Shown piece after piece: positions 7,988-17,764 of a DNA stretch of 64,000 bases (position 1 is its first letter; each line of letters begins with the position of its first letter). A program made the translations under genes and the position numbers. This DNA is from Elusimicrobiota bacterium. GTDB taxonomy: Bacteria > Elusimicrobiota > Elusimicrobia > UBA1565 > UBA9628. The stretch is from the NCBI GenBank assembly GCA_023213235.1, contig CP096137.1:3562437-3626436 (forward strand). The letters are read 5' to 3'. A model generated the notes under the pieces. It was not told the DNA's origin. It saw nothing but the letters and a program-made list of their open reading frames with translations, and ran no database searches.

Positions 7988-8736
7988 TGGCTTCCCCGGC
8001 TATCCTTGTGGGTGCAGTCGATCAGGACCGTTCCGTCGATTTTGGAATCAGGGTCCAAGACGAACGTCCATTGCCCGCTGTCGGTGAGCTGGTTCTTTAA
8101 CTCCTCCATCGACCCGACGCTCTTGAGCACGCGGATGCCGTCGGACGGCTTGTGCTCCGGCAACTCGAGCTCCGGGATCCGCGCGAGGTATTTAGGGATC
8201 AACTCCCGCACCGCCGCCGGATACTTTCCCTCTTTGTCGCCGTAGTAGATCGAAAGCGCCGAGCGGATCGCGCCGAGATTTCCCTTGGCGCCGCCCTCCT
8301 TGCGCGCGCTGCGCGCCTTGCGCAGATTCTCCGGACCGACGACTTCCCCCAAGTCCTTGTCGATCGCCTTCAGGCTGTCGGCTAAAGCCCGCAAATCCTC
8401 GCCCGACACGCGTTGCAGATGCATCTGCGTGGTTTGCATCGTCATCATAAGGCCTAACATCGCGGCCTGGAGCCCGGACGGATCGGCGTACTTCTTCAGG
8501 TTCGCGTCCATCTTCTTGATCAGCTCGGCCGTCTTCTTCTGCTTCGCGAGATCCAGCTTGGACGCGTTCTGGCTCAGCTGCATCACTCCCATCTGGACGC
8601 TCTGGAGCGATTCGCCGATTTGGCGCAGGGCTTCCTGATCCTCGGGCGATTTGTCCGCGTAACGGCCCATGCGTTCGTATTGGGCCTGGGCGGAAAGGGT
8701 AAGCATGCACAGGAAGGCGACTAGAATTTTGGTCAT
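7972..8736 (-). CDS. Secreted protein with a pseudopilin-like C-terminal module (254 aa)
   Basis: A signal peptide (residues 1-18, SAQA before Gln) precedes a long, mostly helical, Gln/Lys/Leu-rich middle section (about 25-140). Near residue 155 comes KGNLGAIRSALSIYYGDKEG followed by KYPAAVRELIPKYL, which looks like the globular part of type II secretion and type IV pilin-like proteins. The N-terminal prepilin peptidase motif is absent, so the module has been placed on a Sec-exported protein. It is followed, with overlap, by the WD40 gene. A CACACT box six bases before the ATG is a weak leaderless candidate. Confidence 0.6.
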   Translation of the reverse strand: MTKILVAFLCMLTLSAQAQYERMGRYADKSPEDQEALRQIGESLQSVQMGVMQLSQNASKLDLAKQKKTAELIKKMDANLKKYADPSGLQAAMLGLMMTMQTTQMHLQRVSGEDLRALADSLKAIDKDLGEVVGPENLRKARSARKEGGAKGNLGAIRSALSIYYGDKEGKYPAAVRELIPKYLARIPELELPEHKPSDGIRVLKSVGSMEELKNQLTDSGQWTFVLDPDSKIDGTVLIDCTHKDSRGSQWHAY

Positions 8737-8811
8737 GGCCGCAGTGTGACAGCAGGACTGTTCTTCGTCAAGTCCGATGGAGAGGGCGCAGCGGAGAGGC
8801 TGTCGCGCGGC

Positions 8812-9336
8812 CTAGTCGATCCGCTTCCACAGATCCTTGTCGAGGATCTGAATGGAAGTCCGCCACTCCACCCCGCGCTCGCCGTCCTTGAAGACGGGAA
8901 CCTCGACGGGATAGACGCGAATCACGGTCTTCGAGTCCGTCCACCAGAACTTGTCGCCCGTGCGGTCGCCCTCGCCGTACGTCAGCGAGAGGTCGCGGGC
9001 CAATTCCTCGGACGTCTTCTCGCCGGAGCGCTTGGCGTTGTAGATCACCTGGATATCCACGAGACGGCCCCGCTTGAACCCTAACATCATCGCCTGCGTC
9101 CAGTTCGGAAACGCCTTCGCGTACGCCCGCTCGACGCGATACCGCGTCACGCGCCCGCGCGGATCGACGTAGGACGGCCAGTCCTGCGCCGGCGGATAAA
9201 TGCGCTGCACGTCCTCGAGGGAGTCCCCGAGCTGGAGCTCGGCCAGGTAGCGCTGGATCGGCGGCGGGTCGTCGTAGCCGTCCTCCCAGGCCCGCGCGGG
9301 AAGCGCGAGCAGCGCGAGGAGCAGAAGTCCCCGCAC
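8812..9336 (-). CDS. Secreted protein of unknown function (174 aa)
   Basis: Reading from the GTG at 9336 gives a signal peptide (VRGLLLLALLALPARA) and a mature protein of about 158 residues rich in Tyr, Trp and Asp. No family recognised. Phrases such as LQLGDSLEDVQRIYPP and LTYGEGDR resemble small periplasmic proteins that measure or bind an envelope component, but this is only an impression. GTG 9336 lies 9 bases beyond the stop of the serine hydrolase gene, so the two form an operon. Confidence 0.65.
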   Translation of the reverse strand: MRGLLLLALLALPARAWEDGYDDPPPIQRYLAELQLGDSLEDVQRIYPPAQDWPSYVDPRGRVTRYRVERAYAKAFPNWTQAMMLGFKRGRLVDIQVIYNAKRSGEKTSEELARDLSLTYGEGDRTGDKFWWTDSKTVIRVYPVEVPVFKDGERGVEWRTSIQILDKDLWKRID

Positions 9337-9344
9337 GGGAGTCC

Positions 9345-10517
9345 TCAGCGCGAGGCGCGCGCGCGCCGGCGCGTCGCCTTCGCGTAGTACTGCGGGCCCG
9401 CGTAATGCTTGAAGGTGACCTTCGCCACTTTCGTGATGAAGTCCTTGGCCTGCGAGTACGACCGGTTCTGTCCCGTGAGCACCGTGATCGCGTAATCGCC
9501 GTTGGGCGTGAGGAAGATGGCGGAGTCGTGGCACGCCTGACGGAGCAGTCCCGTCTTGTGCGCGATCTCCCAGCCGGCCGGCATGCCCTTGGCCAGGCGC
9601 GAGGCGACCGCCTTCGGCTTCTTCAAGATCTCGAGCATGACCTCGGAGCTGACCTTGTCGACGGCCTGGCCGTTGTAGATCTTGTCCATGAGCGCCGACA
9701 TCTCGCGCGCCGTCGTGTAGTTCTCGTGCATGACGCGCCCGCCCTTGATGCTCATGCCCTCTTCGTAGATGCCGGTATAAAGGAGGCCCATGCGCGGGAA
9801 CTGCTGCTGGACGTAGCCGATGCCGAGGCGGTCGAGCAACATCTTCGTGGCCGTGTTGTCGGACTCGTTGATCATGTGGATCAAGAGCTCGCGCACCGAG
9901 AGCTTGGTCCCGTCCGGCCGCCATTTCAAGGAGCCGGAGCCGCCCACGCGGTTGCGCCGCGTGATCGCCATGCGCTCGTCGAGCGCCAGCTGGCCGTCGC
10001 GGATTTTGTAGAAGGCCGCGATCATGACCGGGACCTTGATGAGCGAGGCCGCCGGGAAAAGGTCGTCGGGGTGGTGCATCCAGGTGCGGCCCGACTTCAG
10101 GTCTTTGAGGTAGATGGAGACGCGCCCCGGATAACGCGCCGACATCTTGGCGAGCTCGGACGTCATGTTCTCCCACTCGGTCTCGCGCGGGTCGGCGCGC
10201 ATGGCCGCCGGGGCGGGAGCCGGAGGCGGGCCGATCGTGACGGGCGGAGGAGGGGCCGCGACGACGGCGGCGGTCGGAGGAAGCGGAGCGGGAACGGGAG
10301 CCGGCGCGGGGCCGATCGAGGCCAGGGACGCGGGGGCCGCGATCTCGGCGACCTCGTTGTCTTCCTCGGGACGCCCGTTTTCCTCGGACCAGTCGAGACG
10401 ATAGCCGAGCCCGTAGGACAGGCCGATGACGGCGATCGCCGCGACGAGCAGGAGGTCGGCGCCCTGCGCGCGCAGGAGGTCCCAACGGATGCGTCTGTCG
10501 ACGAGGATTCGGCTCAT
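9345..10517 (-). CDS. Membrane-anchored class A beta-lactamase-like serine hydrolase (390 aa)
   Basis: One transmembrane segment (about residues 20-40) and a Pro/Ala-rich linker (about 62-106) lead into a penicillin-binding-protein/beta-lactamase fold. All three active-site boxes are present: S158-x-x-K161 (ASLIK), SDN at 219-221 and KTG at 321-323. The class A omega-loop ExxLN motif is not evident. The fold, anchor and linker suggest a periplasmic serine hydrolase acting on peptidoglycan-like peptides rather than a secreted resistance enzyme. It sits downstream of clpC, separated by a strong hairpin. Confidence 0.8.
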   Translation of the reverse strand: MSRILVDRRIRWDLLRAQGADLLLVAAIAVIGLSYGLGYRLDWSEENGRPEEDNEVAEIAAPASLASIGPAPAPVPAPLPPTAAVVAAPPPPVTIGPPPAPAPAAMRADPRETEWENMTSELAKMSARYPGRVSIYLKDLKSGRTWMHHPDDLFPAASLIKVPVMIAAFYKIRDGQLALDERMAITRRNRVGGSGSLKWRPDGTKLSVRELLIHMINESDNTATKMLLDRLGIGYVQQQFPRMGLLYTGIYEEGMSIKGGRVMHENYTTAREMSALMDKIYNGQAVDKVSSEVMLEILKKPKAVASRLAKGMPAGWEIAHKTGLLRQACHDSAIFLTPNGDYAITVLTGQNRSYSQAKDFITKVAKVTFKHYAGPQYYAKATRRRARASR

Positions 10518-10546
10518 TTGAGGGTACTGCTCTTAATATAACAGGC

Positions 10547-10582
10547 GGGCCGGTCCGCCGCCAGTCGGCGGCGAACCGGCCC
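10547..10582 (-). terminator. Strong hairpin downstream of clpC
   Basis: A 16-bp stem (10547-10562 and 10567-10582) with one mismatch and a 4-base loop lies 13 bases past the clpC stop. On the minus strand it is followed by GCCTGTTATATT, a poor T-run, so termination may be partial. The same sequence lies upstream of the serine hydrolase gene. Confidence 0.55.
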
Positions 10583-10594
10583 TAGGAACCCGTT

Positions 10595-13099
10595 TTACTG
10601 AGCCTTGACGGCGGGCTGCTTCGAGAAGACGAGCTTGTCGTTGGCCTCGTCGACCTCGACGTAGATCGTCTCGCCGCGCTCGAACTTCTTGAGGAGGATA
10701 TCTTCAGAGAGCGGATCCTCCACGGAGCGCTGGATCGTCCGCGCGAGCGGGCGGGCGCCGTAGTTGACGTCGAAGCCGTTCTTGATGAGGAACTTCTCGG
10801 TGTCCTTGCTGAAGTCCACCTTGAAGCCCTGAGCCTCGATCTTGGTGCGGACCTTGCCGAGCATCATGGTGAGGATCTCGGTCATCTCCTTCTCGTTGAG
10901 CGGGTGGAAGACGATGATGTCGTTGAGGCGGTTGATGAACTCGGGCGAGAAGACGCGCTTGACCTCGTCCATCACCGTCTCCTTCATCTTCTTGTAGTCG
11001 CGCTCGTTCTGATCGGCGACGTCCGCGGCCGCGAAGCCCAAGGACTTGCCCTTCGAGATGAGGCGCGCGCCGACGTTGGACGTCATCAGCACGACCGTGT
11101 TCTTGAAGGAGACCTTGTGTCCCAGGTTGTCGTTGAGCAGGCCGTCATCCATGACCTGAAGGAGGATGTTGAAGATGTCGGGGTGCGCCTTCTCGATCTC
11201 GTCGAGGAGGACCACCGAGTACGGCTTGCGGCGCACGGCTTCGGTCAACTGACCACCCTCTTCATAACCGACGTAGCCGGGAGGCGCTCCGATGAGGCGC
11301 GAGACCGCGAACTTCTCCATGTACTCCGACATGTCGATGCGGATCATCGACTCCTCGTTGCCGAACATGAACTCGGCCAGCGCGCGCGCCAGCTCGGTCT
11401 TGCCCACGCCCGTCGGGCCGAGGAACATGAAGGAGCCGATCGGCTTCTTGATGTCCTTGAGGCCGGCGCGGGAGCGGCGGATGGCCTGAGAGATCGTCTT
11501 GATCGCCTCTTCCTGGCCGATGACGCGCTTGTGGAGGTTCTCTTCCATGTGCACGAGCTTCTCGGTCTCGGACTCGGTGAGCGCGGTGACGGGAACGCCC
11601 GTCCACTTGGAGACGACGGCCGCGATGTCCTCGCCCGTGATCGTGGGCGTGGACTGGTCGCGCTTCTCGCGCCACTTCTTCTTGGCTTCCTCGAGAGCCT
11701 TACGCAGCTCTTTTTCCTTGTCGCGCAGGCGGGCGGCCTTCTCGTACTCCTGGCCGGAGATGGAGGCGGACTTGTCCTTGACCACCTTCTCGATCTCGAC
11801 CTCCTTGTCCTTGAACTCGGGAGGAGTGGCGGAGGACTGCAGGCGCGCGCGAGAGCCGGCCTCATCAAGGAGGTCGATCGCCTTGTCGGGCAGGAAGCGC
11901 TCGGAAATGTAGCGGTCGGAGAGCTCGGCGGCGGCGCGGAGCGCGGTGTCGTCGTACTTGATCTTGTGGTGAGCCTCGTACTTGTCCTTGAGGCCCTGGA
12001 GGATCGTGAACGTCTCCTCGACCGACGGCGGGTCGACGATGATCGGCTGGAAGCGGCGCTCGAGGGCGGCGTCGCGCTCGATGTACTTGCGGTACTCATC
12101 CAACGTCGTGGCGCCGATCGTCTGGAGCTCGCCGCGCGACAAAGCGGGCTTGATCATGTTGGAGGCATCGATGGCGCCTTCGGCGGCACCGGCCCCGATG
12201 ACGGTGTGGAGCTCGTCGATGAAGAGAACAACGGCACCCTTCGAGCGACGAATCTCTTCGATGATGTTCTTCAGGCGCTGCTCGAATTCACCGCGATACT
12301 TGGTGCCGGCGACAACCAGCGCCAAATCGAGCGTCAGAAGGCGCTTGTTCAGAAGGATCTCCGGCACGTCGGCCGAAGAGATTTTCTGAGCGAGACCCTC
12401 CACGATCGCCGTCTTGCCCACGCCGGGATCGCCGATCAAAACAGGATTATTCTTCGTTCTGCGGGCGAGAATCTGGATCATGCGCTCGATCTCGTCGTCG
12501 CGGCCGATGACGGGGTCGAGCTTGCCCTCCCGCGCCATCGCGGTGAGGTCGCGGCCGAATTCGTCCAAGGTCGGCGTCTTCGACTTCGTGCGCGACGGGG
12601 AGCCCGAGCCGGAGCCGGCCTGGGCGCCGCCGCCGGCGGCGCCGCCCTGCTGCTGCGACTGGCCTTCGCCGAGGAGGTTCAACACTTCCTCGCGGACCAC
12701 GTCGAGGCGCAGGCCGAGATTTTCGAGGACGCGAGCGGCCACGCCCTCCTCCTCGCGGATGAGGCCGAGGAGCAGGTGCTCGGTGCCGACGTAGCTGTGG
12801 CCCATGTGCTGGGCTTCCTCGACGGCGTACTCGAGGACTTTCTTGGCGCGGGGCGTGAAGGGGATCTCGCCGAGCAGCATGACGTTGTCGCCGGTGCCGA
12901 CGATCTTCTCGATCTCGGAGCGCACGCGGCGCAGGTCGACGCCGAGGTTCGCGAGAACCTGGGCGGCCACGCCCTCGCCGAGGGCGATCAGACCGAGCAG
13001 GATGTGCTCGGTGCCGACGTAATCGTGGTTGAGGCGCTTGGCCTCTTCCTGCGCGATGAGAATGACGCGCTGGGCGCGTTCCGTGAACCGGTTCGACAT
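10595..13099 (-). CDS. clpC: ATP-dependent Clp protease ATPase subunit ClpC
   Basis: Hsp100/AAA+ unfoldase of 834 aa that feeds substrates to ClpP. Two N-terminal Clp repeats (residues 1-145, each with YVGTEHxLLGLI) are followed by a Gly/Gln/Ser linker (145-172). The first AAA+ domain has Walker A GDPGVGKT at 223-230. A UVR/coiled-coil middle domain ([21 protein letters not shown]), typical of ClpC rather than ClpB, precedes the second AAA+ domain ([16 protein letters not shown]). The ATG at 13099 has an AGGAGA ribosome site. No clpP, ctsR or mcs genes are adjacent. The ORF is complete. Confidence 0.95.
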   Translation of the reverse strand: MSNRFTERAQRVILIAQEEAKRLNHDYVGTEHILLGLIALGEGVAAQVLANLGVDLRRVRSEIEKIVGTGDNVMLLGEIPFTPRAKKVLEYAVEEAQHMGHSYVGTEHLLLGLIREEEGVAARVLENLGLRLDVVREEVLNLLGEGQSQQQGGAAGGGAQAGSGSGSPSRTKSKTPTLDEFGRDLTAMAREGKLDPVIGRDDEIERMIQILARRTKNNPVLIGDPGVGKTAIVEGLAQKISSADVPEILLNKRLLTLDLALVVAGTKYRGEFEQRLKNIIEEIRRSKGAVVLFIDELHTVIGAGAAEGAIDASNMIKPALSRGELQTIGATTLDEYRKYIERDAALERRFQPIIVDPPSVEETFTILQGLKDKYEAHHKIKYDDTALRAAAELSDRYISERFLPDKAIDLLDEAGSRARLQSSATPPEFKDKEVEIEKVVKDKSASISGQEYEKAARLRDKEKELRKALEEAKKKWREKRDQSTPTITGEDIAAVVSKWTGVPVTALTESETEKLVHMEENLHKRVIGQEEAIKTISQAIRRSRAGLKDIKKPIGSFMFLGPTGVGKTELARALAEFMFGNEESMIRIDMSEYMEKFAVSRLIGAPPGYVGYEEGGQLTEAVRRKPYSVVLLDEIEKAHPDIFNILLQVMDDGLLNDNLGHKVSFKNTVVLMTSNVGARLISKGKSLGFAAADVADQNERDYKKMKETVMDEVKRVFSPEFINRLNDIIVFHPLNEKEMTEILTMMLGKVRTKIEAQGFKVDFSKDTEKFLIKNGFDVNYGARPLARTIQRSVEDPLSEDILLKKFERGETIYVEVDEANDKLVFSKQPAVKAQ

Positions 13100-13288
13100 A
13101 AGAGTCTCCTGGAAGCCCCTTCGCTTCCCTATATTAGTGCGTCCGCCGACGACAGAATATCACCCTCGTGTTACGAAACGGCGTCGGAGAGGGTGAGTCC
13201 GGCCTGACGCCATTCTACATATTTTGGCCGGGTCGAGGACTTTACCGAGTTTTTAGCGTCGTGTAATCACTTTACGACGGCCGCGGCG

Positions 13289-13294
13289 TATAAT
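13289..13294 (+). promoter_or_regulatory. -10 box TATAAT, leaderless start
   Basis: A perfect TATAAT ending five bases before the ATG at 13300. No clear -35 hexamer at 16-18 bases. Confidence 0.5.
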
Positions 13295-13299
13295 TCGGC

Positions 13300-14052
13300 A
13301 TGAAGATCCTGGTGCCGGTCGTCCTAGCGCTGCTGTCCCCCGCCGCCTCGGCCGAGAACCGCCCTTTCAATACGGCCAACGGGCGCACGACCAAATCCTC
13401 CTCCCCGGCGCCTCAGGCCGCCCAGAGCGCCTCGGGCGGCGCCGCCGCCAACGGCCCGGCCGTCCAGGCCGCCGCGCCGGCGCGCGCCGGCGTCACGGTG
13501 TACGGCCCCGGCTCCATGGCCCGCGTCTCGGGCGGACGGTCCTTGCACGGCGGCCGCGGAAGCGGTGGAGGGCGCTCGTTCGGATACGTGGGGGCCCGCC
13601 GCGCCGGAGGCTCCGGCGCCGGCCAGGCCGCGAGCGGCGTCGGGGCCCGGCAGACGGCCGAGGAAGCTCCTCCGCCGAACTTCTCGAAGCCCGGCGCGCT
13701 GATCCGCGACACGGGCCAAGCGCCCGTCTACAATCAGGGCACCGTCGGGACGCACAGCGTCGACGCCGGCGAGATCGTCATGAACAAGCGCAAGGCCTTC
13801 AACGTCGCCACGGCGCCGAGCGTGCACATCGGCCCGAAGGACACGCCGCCTCCGCCGAACCCCGGCAACCCGGGCTCCTACACCGGCAGCGGCGCGGCTC
13901 CGAACGGCGCGGCCCCCAACGGCTCGTCGGGCTCCGGCTCGGGCGGCGACAACAACGGCTCGGGCAACAACGGCAAGGACAAGCCCGGCGACGACGACGA
14001 CGGCAAAGGCGGGGACAAGGCCCGGGAGTCGAGCTTTTACGACGCGTTCTGA
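13300..14052 (+). CDS. Secreted low-complexity Gly/Ala/Ser/Pro-rich protein (250 aa)
   Basis: A signal peptide (residues 1-18, ASAENR) precedes a low-complexity mature protein: Gly/Arg/Ser-rich near 75-110, Pro/Gly/Asn-rich near 180-205, and an Asp/Gly/Lys tail. The middle holds one ordered-looking stretch (IRDTGQAPVYNQGTVGTHSVDAGEI at roughly 135-160). No known family. Probably an extended or structural envelope protein. The ATG at 13300 follows a TATAAT box by five bases with no Shine-Dalgarno sequence. It ends 17 bases before the aminotransferase gene, which has its own leaderless-type promoter. Confidence 0.6.
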   Translation: MKILVPVVLALLSPAASAENRPFNTANGRTTKSSSPAPQAAQSASGGAAANGPAVQAAAPARAGVTVYGPGSMARVSGGRSLHGGRGSGGGRSFGYVGARRAGGSGAGQAASGVGARQTAEEAPPPNFSKPGALIRDTGQAPVYNQGTVGTHSVDAGEIVMNKRKAFNVATAPSVHIGPKDTPPPPNPGNPGSYTGSGAAPNGAAPNGSSGSGSGGDNNGSGNNGKDKPGDDDDGKGGDKARESSFYDAF

Positions 14053-14057
14053 AACGG

Positions 14058-14063
14058 TATGAT
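14058..14063 (+). promoter_or_regulatory. -10 box TATGAT, leaderless start
   Basis: TATGAT ends six bases before the ATG at 14070, overlapping the 3' end of the previous gene's stop region. No Shine-Dalgarno sequence. Confidence 0.45.
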
Positions 14064-14069
14064 CCCCGC

Positions 14070-15324
14070 ATGCGGCGCATACCGCCTGCGGGGATCAACC
14101 TTTTCCAGCTGATCTACGTCCTCATCCGGGAGTACAAGGAGAAGACGGGGCTCGAGCCGTTGAACCTCTCGTTGGGCAATCCCGACGGCGTCCCCCCGAG
14201 GCGATCCGCGCGCTCAAGGCGAAGTACGCGAAGGACCCCGGCTACGACTACCACACCTACGCCGAGGACAAGAACCTGCTGGCCTTCGCGGAGGGCATGG
14301 TCTCCCTGCACGGCGGCGTCGACGCCTCGAAGTTCCCCCACCTGCGCGTTCTGCCGACGGCCGGGATCAAGACGGCGACGGCGCTGATGCCGCTCGCCTG
14401 CGGGATGCACCTGCCCGACAAGACGGCGCGCGCGGGCTTCCGCGTCGCCTCGAACCTGCCCGCTTACGACGTGATCGGCACGTGGACCGACTCCTATCTC
14501 GCGACGAACCGCACCGCGTGGCCGCTCGTCTCGTCGGACAACATGCGCTTGAACTTGAAGCGCCTGAAGGACGCGCTCCGGAAAGACGGCGCCGACCGCG
14601 CCGACCTGATCTTCGTGATCCGTCCGGGGAACCCGGCGGCCGTCGGCGCCTCCGAGGCCGACTGGAAGGAGCTCATCGCGTTCTGCCTCGAGAAGAAGAC
14701 GCGCCTCGTCAACGACGGCGCCTACTCGGGCCTGACCGCGGCCGGCACCCACGTGCCGCTGGCGCAAGTCGCCAAGGACTACCCCGAGCTCGAGTGGCTC
14801 GAGCTGTACTCGGTGTCGAAGTCCTACAACGACCCGGGCGCGCGCCTCGGCGCGCTGATCGGCTCGAAGGACTTCGTCGAGGACTTCACCCTCGTGAAGG
14901 GCAACACCGACTCCGGACCCGTGCCCGGCGTGATGGCCGCCTACGGCGAGTTCCTCTCCGACCGAAAGGCCGCGAAGGCCGCGCTCGACGAGATCCGCTC
15001 CCTCTACGAGAAGCGCCTCGCTTATCTGATTCCCACGCTGAAGAAGGCGGGCCTGCGGCCCGCGTGCGCGACCGAGGCCGGCTTTTTACTCTGTGGAAGA
15101 CGCCCAAGGAGGCGTTCGGCAAGCCTCTGCCCGAGACCGGACGCCACGAGGCGTTCAACCGCGCGGTGATCGCCGAGACCGGCATCGTCGGCGTGCACTT
15201 CATGGCGCCCGGCGAGAGCGGGCCGGAGCCGCTGATCCGCTACGCGGTGTGCGCCGACGTGCTCGACGCGAAGTTCCAGAAGAGGCTCGAAGAGGGCCTC
15301 GCGCGCCTCAAGCCCGTTTACTGA
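14070..15324 (+). CDS. PLP-dependent class I/II aminotransferase (two frameshifts)
   Basis: Fold-type I pyridoxal-phosphate aminotransferase of about 418 aa after repairing single-base losses at the C run 14192-14197 and the T run 15083-15087. Visible family features: PLNLSLGNPDGVPP at the N-terminus, VIRPGNPAA in the usual NPTG region, NDGAYSGL (Asp that contacts the PLP ring nitrogen), and YSVSKSYNDPGARLGALIG, in which the Lys after SVS binds PLP. Such enzymes transfer amino groups between an amino acid and a 2-oxo acid. The substrate is unknown; LL-diaminopimelate or aspartate/aromatic types are both possible. It is convergent with the next gene, with a 7-base overlap. Confidence 0.85.
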
Positions 15325-15824
15325 CGCTCCGGCGTCGCGACGTCGCCCTGCAGCACCGGCGGCGGAGCGCCCATCAACGCGGGCTTGCCCTGCAGTCTCG
15401 CCTCGCCGGCCGTCGAGCGGATCCCGCCGATCACGTTGACGAGCGGGTTCACGCGGCCCTTCGTCGTCTCGACCGAGCACTCGGCCGTCTTGCGGCGCAG
15501 GCCGAGGCCGGCCGCGAGCACCGCGACGAGCGCGAAGGCGCCCGCCGTGAGCTTCGCGAGCTTCAACCGCGCGGCCCGCAGGCCGACGGGGCAATCCTTC
15601 GTGATCACCGTGCCGTCGTGTCGGCGATAGAAGCGCACGCACAGGCGACCTTCCTTCGCGACCAGCAGGGACTCGGCCTCGCGCTTGGTCATCTCCGACA
15701 GGTTGTAGACGTTGAGGCGGCACTTCGCGCAGGCGCGCACGCGCTCGTCGCCCGTCATCTTGTCCCACGACTCGGTGCACGGCGAGGCGACGGTCAGGCC
15801 GTCGAGAGGGCTGGTCTTTTCCAT
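15318..15824 (-). CDS. Cys-rich cytoplasmic domain plus one transmembrane segment (168 aa)
   Basis: The first 75 residues carry a conserved pattern seen in uncharacterised bacterial proteins: PCTESWDKMTG, then CAKCRLNVYNLSEMT, REAE, and CVRFYRRHDGTVITKDCP. Six Cys residues in CxxSW, CxxC, CVR and DCP contexts suggest metal or disulfide binding. One transmembrane helix follows (about 88-108), then a 55-residue tail that may be periplasmic. The function is unknown. The small membrane protein gene at 15862-16206 lies upstream in the same direction. Confidence 0.65.
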   Translation of the reverse strand: MEKTSPLDGLTVASPCTESWDKMTGDERVRACAKCRLNVYNLSEMTKREAESLLVAKEGRLCVRFYRRHDGTVITKDCPVGLRAARLKLAKLTAGAFALVAVLAAGLGLRRKTAECSVETTKGRVNPLVNVIGGIRSTAGEARLQGKPALMGAPPPVLQGDVATPERQ

Positions 15825-15861
15825 GCCCGTTGAGACACGGGCGGCCGCGGACGGTTCCGGC

Positions 15862-16206
15862 TTACTGGGCGGTCGTGGCCATGGCGCGCTCGCGCGCGGC
15901 CTGGCGGCGCAGCTCGGCGGCGCGCCGGCTCATCGCTCGGGAGACCTTGGTCATCCGCGAGGACATCAGCGCCTTCTCGGCTTCGGCGCGGCGCGTGGCG
16001 GGGCTCGCGAAATAGGAGGCGGAACTGGGCTGCGCGACGCGCGCCGCGCCCATGATCGCGGGCGACATGGGCACCGAGGCGACGGCGTCGCGAAGGTCCT
16101 CGGACGGCTTCGCCGGTCCCGTCGTCTTGACCATGACGCCGAGCGTCAGGGCCAGGATGCCGGTTCCGACGATCGTCCAGATGCGGGTCGCGCGCGTATC
16201 GCTCAT
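15862..16206 (-). CDS. Small single-pass membrane protein (114 aa)
   Basis: From the ATG at 16206: a short cytoplasmic N-terminus, one hydrophobic helix (IWTIVGTGILALTLGVMV, about 9-26), then a basic, helical Ala/Arg-rich tail. No known family. The start is chosen because MSDTRATR fits a cytosolic lead and CATACT lies six bases upstream; the open frame continues to 16275 without a better start. Followed in the same direction by the Cys-rich membrane protein, so the two may be co-expressed. Confidence 0.55.
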   Translation of the reverse strand: MSDTRATRIWTIVGTGILALTLGVMVKTTGPAKPSEDLRDAVASVPMSPAIMGAARVAQPSSASYFASPATRRAEAEKALMSSRMTKVSRAMSRRAAELRRQAARERAMATTAQ

Positions 16207-16289
16207 GTCTATAGTATGCCCGCGCCGGAGTACTCCCAACAGGGCCTTTGGGCCTAGGCCAAGACAGGTCTGCATACATATCAGTTCAT

Positions 16290-16359
16290 ACTAATATAAA
16301 TCAAATTAGTACTTGATATATCGACCACGAGGCCTTATACTGATATCAATCGAATTAGT
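16290..16359 (+). promoter_or_regulatory. Promoter with two 21-bp operator-like repeats upstream of the second fic gene
   Basis: Two copies of a 21-bp element, ACTRATATMAATCRAATTAGT (16290-16310 and 16339-16359), match at 18 of 21 positions and have ACTRAT/ATTAGT ends in inverted orientation. Between and over them lies a good sigma-70 promoter: TTGATA (16313-16318), 17 bases, TATACT (16336-16341). One repeat abuts the -35 element and the other covers the -10 box and start site, a classic repressor layout. The region is far more AT-rich than its surroundings. Confidence 0.65.
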
Positions 16360-16376
16360 ATCAACAGAGAGATCAG

Positions 16377-17718
16377 ATGAAAGCGCCGGAAAATCCGCCG
16401 GATTACAGGAAACTTCTCAAGGAGGACGACAGCATCTACGACCACATGCTGCGTCCCGAGGTGCGCGCTTTTATTCAAAAAGCTCGAAGGATTACCCCTA
16501 TTGGTCGAAGCTCAAGCATCTCCCGATGCCGACGGGAATTACGCCGGAGGTCGCGTGGGCATTGCGCGAGGCCACCTCCGTGGGCTCCCGTCACTATCTG
16601 CCGCTGAGCGATACGAGAAAAAACCGTTCTACTTTTGGCTTCCGGCCGGCGCTCAAGAACTGCTCCATCAGATAGACAGAAAATCTCCCGCGCAAATAAT
16701 CGGAGAGAGCGCCCCTTCGCCGCAGGCACGAAACCGGCACATCGCCAGCAGCCTTATGGAGGAAGCGATCGCTTCCAGCCAAATCGAGGGCGCCGCCACG
16801 ACCCGCCAAGTCGCAAAGGAGATGCTGAGAGCAGGCAGGGCTCCCGTAAACAAATTCGAGAAGATGATCGCCAACAACTATAAGGCGATGGAGCGGCTGC
16901 GGGACCTCAAGGATTCTCCGCTGACCGCCGAAATATTGCTGGAGCTGCAAACGGCTTTGACGGAGGGGACGCTCGACGACCCGGCGGCCGCCGGCAGGTT
17001 CCGGCGAAGCCCTGAAGACGACAACATCGTCGTCGAGGATTTCGACGGGACCATCCTGCATCACCCGCCGCCGGGATCCGAACTTCCGGCAAGAATCGGA
17101 CAGCTCCTCGCGTTCGCCAACGACGACTCGTCGGAAAGATTCATCCACCCCGTGGTCAAAGCCATCCTGCTCCATTTCTGGATCGGCTACGACCATCCTT
17201 TCGTCGATGGAAACGGAAGAACGGCCCGGGCCGTCTTTTATTGGTACATGCTCAGAAAGGGCTACTGGCTGTTCGAGTATGTATCGATCTCTCGAATCGT
17301 ATTGAAGGCGATGGGGGACTACAAGAGAGCGTATCTGTTCTCGGAGGCCGGCGAATGCGACGCCACCTACTTCCTCATGTTCAATCTTCGGGCCATCGAC
17401 ATCGCGATGGACGACGTGCATCGCTACATCGAACGGAAGAAAAAAGAGATTCAGGATTCCGCATCCGCCCTGCGGGCCATTCCTGAAATCAACTTTCGAC
17501 AGCGAGAGCTTCTCCTGGACGCTCTCAAGAAGCCCGGCCGCTCCTATTCGATCTACGAGCACAAGAATACCCACCAGGTCTCGTATCAGACCGCCAGAAC
17601 AGATCTACAGGACCTCCAGGCCAAAGGGTTCCTCTCCGCGATCCGCGACGGCAAAACGTTCCGATACGAAGCGACCGACAAACTGAACTCCGTGATCTTG
17701 GAGAAGCACCGGCGCTGA
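16377..17718 (+). CDS. Fic family protein, class II (two frameshifts)
   Basis: About 447 aa after repair of two single-A losses in A runs at 16477-16481 and 16618-16623. The N-terminal region (WSKLKHLPMPTGITPEVAW, then FYFWLPAGAQELLHQID) is typical of the larger Fic proteins. Next come the inhibitory motif SSQIEGA and the catalytic motif HPFVDGNGRTAR; a helix-turn-helix-like C-terminus (QVSYQTARTDLQDLQAKGF) ends the protein. Predicted to AMPylate a protein target under self-inhibition. Codon use is visibly less G+C-biased than in neighbours, and it sits behind an AT-rich operator region, so recent acquisition is plausible. It differs clearly in sequence from the Fic protein at 4818-5957. Confidence 0.85.
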
Positions 17719-17753
17719 TTTCAGCGTTTGATTCTCGACGGAGAACGCGCTAC

Positions 17754-17759
17754 TATAAT
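17754..17759 (+). promoter_or_regulatory. -10 box TATAAT, leaderless start of the ATP-grasp operon
   Basis: A perfect TATAAT ends five bases before the ATG at 17765. No Shine-Dalgarno sequence. It probably drives the five-gene run to 24297. Confidence 0.55.
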
Positions 17760-17764
17760 CAATC

